From an uncultured Prevotellaceae bacterium (GTDB lineage: Bacteria; Bacteroidota; Bacteroidia; Bacteroidales; Bacteroidaceae), in assembly GCA_946408305.1 (NCBI GenBank), contig CAMJRQ010000011.1, forward strand, positions 1-11,767: DNA of 11,767 nucleotides. Direction: 5' to 3'. Both the position numbers and the translations under genes were made by a program. How positions within the stretch are numbered: the first letter of the stretch is position 1; the number at the start of each line of letters is the position of its first letter. Under the pieces are notes generated by a model, which was not told where the DNA came from, did not search any database, and saw only the letters and a list, made by a program, of their open reading frames with translations. This document shows positions 6,630 through 11,767 of the stretch, one piece after another.

Positions 6630-6721
6630 ATGCTCTTTCGAGAAGCACAAGGTTATTAACCTTTTGATTATCAACACTCCAAAATTTCGCGTTTTTCTGA
6701 GCGAAACGATGTTCGGACCGA

Positions 6722-6787
6722 AACAACGGCATTCTCGGGCAATAACAACGTGGAGTTTGGGTCAAAACAACGCGTTGCGTGGGTCAG
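6722..6787. repeat. Three tandem 22-base units (AACAACG-N7-YGGGYMAN)
   Basis: AACAACG occurs at 6722, 6744 and 6766, exactly 22 bases apart. Units two and three also share TGGGTCA at 6758-6764 and 6780-6786; unit one has CGGGCAA at the same place. The seven bases between the two boxes differ in each unit. A degenerate earlier copy may lie around 6704-6720. Confidence 0.7.
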
Positions 6788-6801
6788 GACTCCACGTTGT
6801 T
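6744..6801. repeat. Perfect 13-base inverted repeat with 32-base centre
   Basis: AACAACGTGGAGT (6744-6756) and ACTCCACGTTGTT (6789-6801) are exact reverse complements. The centre contains a perfect palindrome CAACGCGTTG (6768-6777). No T run follows on either strand, so it is not a standard terminator. Confidence 0.8.
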
Positions 6802-6865
6802 TCCGTTTTTGCTCCGCTCGGTTCAGACAAACTCGAAAAATTCCGTAAAGAATTGCTCACGCCGC

Positions 6866-8152
6866 CTACCACGCCATCGGCTCGGTGGAATATTGAATCA
6901 TGCGGCGAATGGCCCGTTCGCAGACGGGGCAGAAGACGGGAGCCTCGTTGATTTTCATGCGACACTCCTGCACGGGCCGGTAGACGCCTCGCGACTGATA
7001 TCCGCCGCCCTCGTAGACACCGAGCTGCGTGTAGACGTCCTGGCCGCTGGGGCGGGTGGGAATCGGAGTGCCAGCGGGCAGCATGTCGGCCCATTTCGAG
7101 GCGAAGTCCTTGAGCGTGGTGATGTTGGGTTCCCAGGGCTCGGTGTCGGCAGGATACGTCTCCTCGAAGGCATCGTCGTAGTAGTATTCGTCGGCCAGTC
7201 CGGCAAAGCTGTGGCCGAACTCGTGCACCACCACCGGGCGGCTCTTGGCGTTGTGGGCGGCGCTCATCAGATAGCTATTGTAGATGCCTCCGCCGCCATA
7301 GTTGTCGGTGTTGGCCAGAATGATGATGTGCTCGTAGGGGACGCCGGCGAGGAGGTCGTGGAGCCGCTTGAGATGGAGGGTGGTCAGGTAGCGGTCGGAG
7401 TAGAACGTGTCGAAGTTGCTGCCCAGCGCGGTGGAGTGCCACTGGCCCTTGTGCGGGATGCTGACGCCGCTCTCGGCCGAGGGCGACAAGACGGCGATGA
7501 AGTTGAGGCGGCTTGAGAGGGAGCGGAAGGGCTCGTGGGCGAGCAGGGCATCGATGCTCTCGCGGCAGTCGCGGCGGAAGCGGCGCATCTCGCTCTTACA
7601 ATATCCCTCGGCCACGAAGACGATGTCGATGGCCTGGCGGCTGTCGGCAGCGCGGCGCAGATAGCGCCAAGGGGCAGGGGTAGGAGCCAGAGGACGGATG
7701 AGGATGTCGGCGGGGTCGATGCGGTGGGTGAGACGTCCGGTGACGCGGTGGTGGGTGTCGGTGAGCGTGACGGTCATCAGGACGGGCCGGCGGGGCATGG
7801 GCACGAGGAAGACGTTCTCGAAGGACTTCCAGAGGCGGGTGGCCTCCTCGGTCGTCTGCCACTCCTGGAAGAGGGTGCTGAAAGAGTGGCGATAGAGCGT
7901 GTCGCGGCCCAGCGTGTCGGTCATGGTCAGCTGGCCGTTGCCCTGCAGTAGCAGGCGGTTCAGGTTCACTCGCCTGCCGAACCAGCCGGGGCTCGTGAGC
8001 AGCTCGTCGAGCGCGATCTGCTGGTGGCGGTTGTCGCCGCTGAAGGAATAGTCGAGGCGCAGCGTGCGGTCCTCGAAAAGGTCCTCGAATCGCTGCGCAT
8101 GGCCGTTCAGGACGCACAGCAGGCCGAGGAGAAGAAGGGAAATGCGTGGCAT
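6866..8152 (-). CDS. Secreted M64-family zinc metallopeptidase
   Basis: A 428-residue protein with a signal peptide (MPRISLLLLGLLCVLNGHAQ; likely cleavage after HA). Residues ~21-150 are a beta-rich N-terminal region as in the Peptidase_M64 N-terminal domain of Bacteroidetes. The catalytic domain begins near IDIVFVAEGY (175-184). It carries VVVHEFGHSFAGLADEYYY at 307-325, the extended zinc motif HExxHxxGxxDE with His310, Glu311, His314 and the Asp321-Glu322 pair. A Cys-containing end (CRMK, FCPVCERAIRRMI) is also typical. The family is named after the Clostridium ramosum IgA peptidase, but Bacteroidetes members have no established IgA cleavage, so substrate is unknown. It acts in the periplasm or outside the cell. 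The gene stands alone, read from the divergent promoter at 8174-8205, with a leader of about 15 bases. Confidence 0.93.
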   Translation of the reverse strand: MPRISLLLLGLLCVLNGHAQRFEDLFEDRTLRLDYSFSGDNRHQQIALDELLTSPGWFGRRVNLNRLLLQGNGQLTMTDTLGRDTLYRHSFSTLFQEWQTTEEATRLWKSFENVFLVPMPRRPVLMTVTLTDTHHRVTGRLTHRIDPADILIRPLAPTPAPWRYLRRAADSRQAIDIVFVAEGYCKSEMRRFRRDCRESIDALLAHEPFRSLSSRLNFIAVLSPSAESGVSIPHKGQWHSTALGSNFDTFYSDRYLTTLHLKRLHDLLAGVPYEHIIILANTDNYGGGGIYNSYLMSAAHNAKSRPVVVHEFGHSFAGLADEYYYDDAFEETYPADTEPWEPNITTLKDFASKWADMLPAGTPIPTRPSGQDVYTQLGVYEGGGYQSRGVYRPVQECRMKINEAPVFCPVCERAIRRMIQYSTEPMAW

Positions 8153-8173
8153 GGAAGTATCGTTTTACGGCCA

Positions 8174-8205
8174 CAAAGGTACGCAATTTCTTCCGATTTA
8201 GCCAA
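8174..8205 (-). promoter_or_regulatory. Promoter of the M64 peptidase gene
   Basis: Reading left, TACCTTTG (8181-8174) matches TAnnTTTG, and TTGG (8205-8202) sits 20 bases upstream as a fair -33 box. The predicted start near 8167 leaves about 15 bases before the ATG at 8152. Confidence 0.65.
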
Positions 8206-8213
8206 TTTCTGCG

Positions 8214-8221
8214 TACCTTTG
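8214..8221 (+). promoter_or_regulatory. Possible upstream -7 box for the HD hydrolase-recQ operon
   Basis: TACCTTTG in the right arm of the inverted repeat has the consensus, but I see only TTTC at a poor distance upstream. It may be a second, weaker start, or a sequence kept for another reason. Confidence 0.35.
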
Positions 8222-8263
8222 TGCTTCGCCGAAAGTACTCCCGCTCGGGAAAATTCAAATATA

Positions 8264-8295
8264 TTTGTTTTTCCGCTCGCTTACTCGTACCTTTG
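8264..8295 (+). promoter_or_regulatory. Main promoter of the HD hydrolase-recQ operon
   Basis: TTTG (8264-8267), a 20-base spacer and TACCTTTG (8288-8295) make a full consensus Bacteroidetes promoter. Transcription should start near 8302, only about 14 bases before the ATG at 8316. This also rules out an in-frame ATG at 8265 as the gene start. Confidence 0.8.
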
Positions 8296-8315
8296 TGCTG
8301 GAAATCCGACGAAAG

Positions 8316-8930
8316 ATGAAGAAGGAGACATTCGACCGCTGGACGGAGGCTCACCACGACCTGCTGGAGGAGATTCGGCTGGAGGCCCACCGCCTGCACG
8401 ACAGCGTGAACCAGCACTACGGCGGAGAACTGCCCTATGGCTACCATCTTGATAGGGTGGCCGGGGCTGTAATGGAGTACGGCCACGAGGTGTGCAGCCG
8501 CGAGGAGGACATCTTGCCGATGCTCTTCGGCGCTTGGTTTCACGACAGCATCGAGGATGCGCGCCAGACCTACAACGACGTGCGGCGCACCGCCCTTCGG
8601 TTCATGGATGCCGAGCAGGCGCTCATGGCCACCGAGATTGTCTATGCACTGACCAACGAGAAGGGCCGCACACGGGCCGAGCGAGCCGACGAACGCTACT
8701 ACCAGGGCATACGCCAGACGCCCTACGCGCCGCTCATCAAGCTGGCCGACAGGCTGGCCAACATCAGCTTCTCGTGTCGCAGCACAGACGAGGCCAACTG
8801 CCGCATGCGCCGCATCTATCGTCAGGAGCTCCCCCACTTTCTCAGTTCCATTCATTCTCCGTCGCCCGACCCGCGGCTCCACTTCCCGCAGGAGATGGCG
8901 GAGCGGATAACCGGACTGGTCAATCCATAA
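8316..8930 (+). CDS. HD-domain hydrolase resembling small (p)ppGpp hydrolases
   Basis: A 204-residue single-domain HD protein. The pattern follows the hydrolase half of RelA/SpoT enzymes: an N-terminal helix with LPYGYHLDRVAGAV (His44), then GAWFHDSIEDARQTYNDV (His76-Asp77, Glu80-Asp81), and IKLADRLANI (Asp145, Asn149). These correspond to the metal ligands and the conserved E-D and D/N residues of the (p)ppGpp 3'-pyrophosphohydrolase site. There is no synthetase, TGS or ACT domain, so if the assignment is right it is a stand-alone alarmone hydrolase of the Mesh1 type; another nucleotide substrate is possible. I chose the ATG at 8316 because the promoter lies just upstream. It precedes recQ by 25 bases and is probably co-transcribed with it. 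Fold confidence is high, substrate moderate. Confidence 0.82.
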   Translation: MKKETFDRWTEAHHDLLEEIRLEAHRLHDSVNQHYGGELPYGYHLDRVAGAVMEYGHEVCSREEDILPMLFGAWFHDSIEDARQTYNDVRRTALRFMDAEQALMATEIVYALTNEKGRTRAERADERYYQGIRQTPYAPLIKLADRLANISFSCRSTDEANCRMRRIYRQELPHFLSSIHSPSPDPRLHFPQEMAERITGLVNP

Positions 8931-8940
8931 TGGAACCAAC

Positions 8941-8968
8941 TATGCACTATGAACTATGAACTATAAAC
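8941..8968 (+). repeat. Heptamer tandem repeat (TATGAAC type) overlapping the recQ start
   Basis: Four units in perfect 7-base phase: TATGCAC, TATGAAC, TATGAAC, TATAAAC. Three of them contain an ATG (8942, 8949, 8956), each in a different frame. Only the third opens recQ; the first two meet stops within a few codons. Confidence 0.8.
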
Positions 8969-11208
8969 CGAGCTCCCCCGACATCGGCCATCTGCTGAAG
9001 GCCTACTACGGGTTCGACCGTTTCCGGCCCATGCAGGAGGAAATCATCCGCCACACCATGGGCGGAGGCGACTCGCTGGTGCTGATGCCTACGGGCGGCG
9101 GCAAGTCGCTGTGCTTCCAGATTGCCGCACTGGCCCTGGAGGGCATGGCGGTCATCGTATCGCCGCTCATCTCGCTGATGAAGGACCAGGTGGGCGGCCT
9201 CCGGGCCAACGGCATCGCGGCCGAAGCGCTGAACAGCAACAACGACGAGACGACGAACCGCGCCATCATGGAGCGTGTGGCGAGGGGCGATGTGAAGCTC
9301 CTCTACATCTCGCCCGAGCGTCTGGTGGGAGGCATGGTGGGCTTCCTGCGGCAGATGAAGATAGCGCTCTTCGCCATCGACGAGGCGCACTGCATCTCGA
9401 GCTGGGGGCACGACTTCCGGCCCGAATACACACAGCTGGGCCAGCTGCGCGAAGGGTTCCCCGGAGTGCCCATCATGGCTCTGACAGCCACGGCCGACAA
9501 GATTACGAAGCAGGACATCCTCAAGCAGCTCCATCTGGAAGGGGCGCGGACGTTCATCGGCTCCTTCGACCGCCCCAACCTGAGCCTCGACGTGAAACGG
9601 GGCTATTCGGCCCGCGAAAAGATGCGCTCGCTGCTGGAGCTGATTCGCCGCCACCCAGGCGAGAGCGGCATCATCTACTGTCTGGCGCGCAAGACCACCG
9701 AAGCGCTGGCCGAGAAACTGAGGAAGGCGGGCCTGCGGGTGGGAGTCTATCATGCCGGGCTGCCGGCAACGGAGCGCGACCGTGTGCAGGACGATTTCGC
9801 CGAAGACCGCACTCAGATTGTCTGCGCCACCATCGCCTTCGGCATGGGAATCGACAAGAGCAACATCCGCTTCGTGGCGCACTACAACCTGCCCAAGAGC
9901 ATCGAGAGTTTCTATCAGGAGATAGGGCGCGGCGGGCGCGACGGACTGCCCTGCGAGACGGTGCTCTACTACAACCTGCAGGACATCATCACCCTGCGCA
10001 AGTTTGCCGACGAGAGCGGCCAGCAGGAAATCAACCTGGAGAAGCTGCAGCGGATGCAGGAGTATGCCGAGGCACAGGTGTGCCGACGCCGCATCCTGCT
10101 GAACTACTTTGGCGAGACGAGCGACCGCGATTGCGGCAACTGCGACGTCTGCCACACACCGCCCCAGTCGTTCGACGGCACAACCCTCGTGCAGAAAGCC
10201 CTGTCGGCCATCATACGGACGGGAGAAAACATCGGCTTCATAACCACCATCGACATCCTGCGCGGCTCCATGTCGCCCGAGGTGGTCGCGCATCAATACG
10301 ACCAGCTCAAGACCTTCGCCGCGGGGCGCGACATTCCCCACCGCGACTGGCACGACTACCTCTTGCAAATGCTGCAGATGGGATTCATCGAGATAGCCTA
10401 CAACGAAGACCGCCACCTGAGGGTCACCGAGCTTGGGCGAGAGGTGCTGCGCGGCGAGCGCACCGTCAGGCTGGCCGTAATAAACCGCGAGGACTTCAGC
10501 GTGAAGGCGCGCCGCAAGCGGCAGAGGGAAGCAGCAGAGAACATGGTGGAAGCCGCAGCGACGAGTGACGACACCAAGGAACTCTTCGAGAAACTCAGGG
10601 AACTGCGCCGCCAGATAGCCGACGAGCACAACTGGCCGGCCTACATCGTCCTCTCCGACCGCTCGCTGCACCATCTGGCTGCCGAACGGCCCACCACCCT
10701 CGAAGCCTTCGGCAACACCTTCGGCATCGGCGACCACAAGCGCGACATGCTCGGCGCCGCGTTCCTGAAGGTAATCAGGGAATACGCTCCCAGCCGGGAG
10801 GCTCCCAGTCAGGAGGAACTGCCCTTCCCTGCGGCCGGCATCGCACCGCTCCTGACGCAGAAGCAAGCCGCGCAGGGAGAACCCGCCGATTGGTTCGGCG
10901 CCTACGAGCAGAAGCTCACCCGCCTGCTCGGAGAGAAGGCTGCCATCGAGGAACAGATGGATGCCCTGCGCAAGCAAATCATGCAGCAGATGGAGAAGCG
11001 GGGAATGGAGCGAATCGATTCGGCCAAGTTCAGCGTAAGCTACACTCCGCCTCGCACCGTCATGACCTTCGACGGCAAAGCCTTCCGCGAAGACCACGAA
11101 GCGCTCTACTCGTCCTACTGCTCGCCGCGCGAGAGGGAGGCCTCGCTCGTGGTGAGACGAAACAAGGAAGGGGCCTCGTCTGACAATGAACAAGATAATG
11201 AAGAATAA
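8956..11208 (+). CDS. recQ: ATP-dependent DNA helicase RecQ with C-terminal extension
   Basis: RecQ unwinds DNA 3'-5' in recombination and fork repair. The 750-residue protein has FRPMQEEII (23-31), Walker A MPTGGGKS (44-51, Lys50), DEAH box with the RecQ aromatic-rich loop (IDEAHCISSWGHDFRPEY, 141-158), ALTATAD (175-181), and motif VI QEIGRGGRDG (321-330; most relatives have A after GR). The zinc site is Cys376, Cys393, Cys396 and Cys399. An RQC winged-helix region (~405-505) and an HRDC domain (~541-610) follow. Beyond HRDC are ~140 more residues: a Pro/Gln linker, a coiled coil (~647-682) and a conserved-looking end with RIDSAKFSVSYTPP and FDGKAFREDHEALYSSY. E. coli RecQ stops at 610 residues. 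The ATG at 8956 is the only one in frame at the N-terminus. The gene follows the HD hydrolase by 25 bases and abuts the PHP gene. Confidence 0.96.
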   Translation: MNYKPSSPDIGHLLKAYYGFDRFRPMQEEIIRHTMGGGDSLVLMPTGGGKSLCFQIAALALEGMAVIVSPLISLMKDQVGGLRANGIAAEALNSNNDETTNRAIMERVARGDVKLLYISPERLVGGMVGFLRQMKIALFAIDEAHCISSWGHDFRPEYTQLGQLREGFPGVPIMALTATADKITKQDILKQLHLEGARTFIGSFDRPNLSLDVKRGYSAREKMRSLLELIRRHPGESGIIYCLARKTTEALAEKLRKAGLRVGVYHAGLPATERDRVQDDFAEDRTQIVCATIAFGMGIDKSNIRFVAHYNLPKSIESFYQEIGRGGRDGLPCETVLYYNLQDIITLRKFADESGQQEINLEKLQRMQEYAEAQVCRRRILLNYFGETSDRDCGNCDVCHTPPQSFDGTTLVQKALSAIIRTGENIGFITTIDILRGSMSPEVVAHQYDQLKTFAAGRDIPHRDWHDYLLQMLQMGFIEIAYNEDRHLRVTELGREVLRGERTVRLAVINREDFSVKARRKRQREAAENMVEAAATSDDTKELFEKLRELRRQIADEHNWPAYIVLSDRSLHHLAAERPTTLEAFGNTFGIGDHKRDMLGAAFLKVIREYAPSREAPSQEELPFPAAGIAPLLTQKQAAQGEPADWFGAYEQKLTRLLGEKAAIEEQMDALRKQIMQQMEKRGMERIDSAKFSVSYTPPRTVMTFDGKAFREDHEALYSSYCSPREREASLVVRRNKEGASSDNEQDNEE

Positions 11209-11212
11209 GAAC

Positions 11213-11767
11213 ATGACACAAACAAATCTCCGCCCCCTGCTCGACCTCCACACCCACACCGTGGCGTCGGGCCATGCCTACAGTACGCTCAGCGAGATGG
11301 TGCGGGCGGCGCAGGAGAGGGGGCTGCGCGTGCTGGGCATTACGGAACACGGGCCCTCGATTCCCGGCACATGCTCCACGCTCTACTTCCGCAACATGCA
11401 CATCGTGCCGCGCCAGATGGGCAGCCTGAGGCTGCTCATGGGCTGCGAGATGAACATCCTGGACACGCAGGGCACGCTCGACGTCGACGACCAGCTGATG
11501 GACCGCATGGACATCCGCATTGCCGGCATTCACTCCATTTGCTGGACGGGCGGCTCGCGAGAAGAGAACACCGAGGGCGTCGTCCGAGTGATAAATCACC
11601 CCAAGGTGCACATCATCAGCCACCCGGCCGACGGGACGGCCGAGCTCGACTTCGAGGCGCTCGTCGTGGCAGCGAAGCGCGCCCACACGCTGCTCGAGGT
11701 GAACAACCACTCGCTGGCTCCCATCCGGGGCTTCACCAAGGCGCGCGACAACAACCTGGAGCTGCTC
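11213..11767 (+). CDS. PHP-domain metal-dependent hydrolase, YcdX type (3' end cut by window edge)
   Basis: 185 codons are visible, open to the edge; E. coli YcdX has about 245. PHP proteins of this type are trinuclear-metal phosphatases of uncertain cellular substrate. DLHTHTVASGHAYSTL (11-26) is nearly the same as the start of YcdX. The metal ligands line up with a constant offset of six from YcdX as I recall it: His13, His15, His21, His46 (ITEHGP), Glu79 (GCEMNI), His107 (GIHS) and His137 (ISHP). The remaining Asp/His ligands near the C-terminus lie outside. The start is uncertain: in-frame ATGs occur at 11186, 11198 and 11213. I chose the last because DLHTHT should sit close to the N-terminus; it begins 4 bases after the recQ stop, while the others would overlap recQ. 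It is likely the third gene of the HD hydrolase-recQ unit. Confidence 0.9.
   Translation, partial: MTQTNLRPLLDLHTHTVASGHAYSTLSEMVRAAQERGLRVLGITEHGPSIPGTCSTLYFRNMHIVPRQMGSLRLLMGCEMNILDTQGTLDVDDQLMDRMDIRIAGIHSICWTGGSREENTEGVVRVINHPKVHIISHPADGTAELDFEALVVAAKRAHTLLEVNNHSLAPIRGFTKARDNNLELL

Larger units (their letters stand above)
6507..6865. other. 359-base gap between converging genes
   Basis: No convincing gene. It holds, in order: an AAGGAG followed by ATG-TAA at 6541, which cannot encode a protein; a strong rightward terminator (6588-6629); a 7-base-arm palindrome AAGGTTATTAACCTT at 6649-6663; and a 22-base repeat array with an inverted element (6722-6801). Base composition is clearly more AT-rich than the flanking genes. 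Short ORFs crossing the terminator hairpin on either strand look spurious. Confidence 0.75.
8172..8223. repeat. Perfect 14-base inverted repeat carrying divergent -7 boxes
   Basis: CACAAAGGTACGCA (8172-8185) is the exact reverse complement of TGCGTACCTTTGTG (8210-8223), with 24 bases between. Each arm contains TACCTTTG, one reading left and one right. A further direct copy, CGTACCTTTGTGCT, recurs at 8286-8299. Confidence 0.85.

Noticed and set aside
6486..6677. 63-codon minus-strand frame downstream of the basic gene
   Set aside because: It runs through the terminator hairpin and into the opposite gene, with no recognisable features.
6722..6801. CRISPR array
   Set aside because: Repeat boxes are only 7 bases, units 22 bases, and no cas genes are present; the geometry does not fit.
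8265..8315. Upstream ATG for the HD hydrolase at 8265
   Set aside because: It falls inside the -33 box of a full-consensus promoter, so it would not be in the mRNA.
9111..10568. 485-codon plus-strand frame inside recQ
   Set aside because: Out of frame with recQ; the product is low-complexity Arg/His/Pro/Gly-rich, typical of a shifted reading of GC-rich coding DNA.
8947..11259. 770-codon open frame on the minus strand, opposite recQ
   Set aside because: It mirrors recQ, whose complete helicase motifs prove the plus strand is coding. The long antisense frame is a product of high GC and codon bias; its product has no recognisable domain and begins beyond the recQ stop inside the PHP gene.

Overview
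This 11.8 kb window looks like ordinary chromosome of a GC-rich Bacteroidales (Prevotella/Bacteroides-type) bacterium. Supporting signs are promoters of the Bacteroidetes form (a TAnnTTTG -7 box, with a TTTG-like -33 box about 20 bases upstream), start sites without an obvious Shine-Dalgarno sequence, an M64-family peptidase, a secreted TPR protein and a SPOR lipoprotein typical of the phylum. Assignment below order is only a guess. There is no transposase, integrase, CRISPR array, tRNA or rRNA.

Layout. Bases 1-5361 are read leftward: a SPOR-domain lipoprotein, the RuvX/YqgF nuclease, peptide deformylase and a large secreted TPR protein, closely spaced and probably one transcription unit from a good promoter at 5410-5441. 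Next comes lplA-gcvT, the second gene starting one base after the first stops; gcvT runs off the left edge. LplA-type ligases attach lipoate, the cofactor of the glycine cleavage H-protein, and GcvT is the aminomethyltransferase of that system, so the pair makes metabolic sense. From 5553 to 6506 three small genes read rightward (YtxH-like, holin-like YqjE-type, small basic protein). Their order resembles the E. coli yqjD-yqjE-yqjK envelope-stress operon. A strong terminator and a 22-base tandem-repeat region fill 6507-6865.

The right part has a divergent promoter region (8153-8315). Leftward it drives a secreted M64 metallopeptidase. Rightward it drives a three-gene cluster: a small HD hydrolase resembling the (p)ppGpp hydrolase domain, a RecQ helicase with an unusual C-terminal extension, and a PHP-family metal-dependent hydrolase (YcdX-type) cut by the right edge.

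I found no clear new multi-gene defence or mobile system. The points most worth a second look are non-coding or architectural: heptamer tandem repeats that run exactly into the start codons of recQ and the holin-like gene, a perfect inverted repeat whose arms carry divergent promoter -7 boxes, a 22-base repeat array with an inverted last piece, and the RecQ C-terminal extension, which reminds me of phage coiled-coil proteins.
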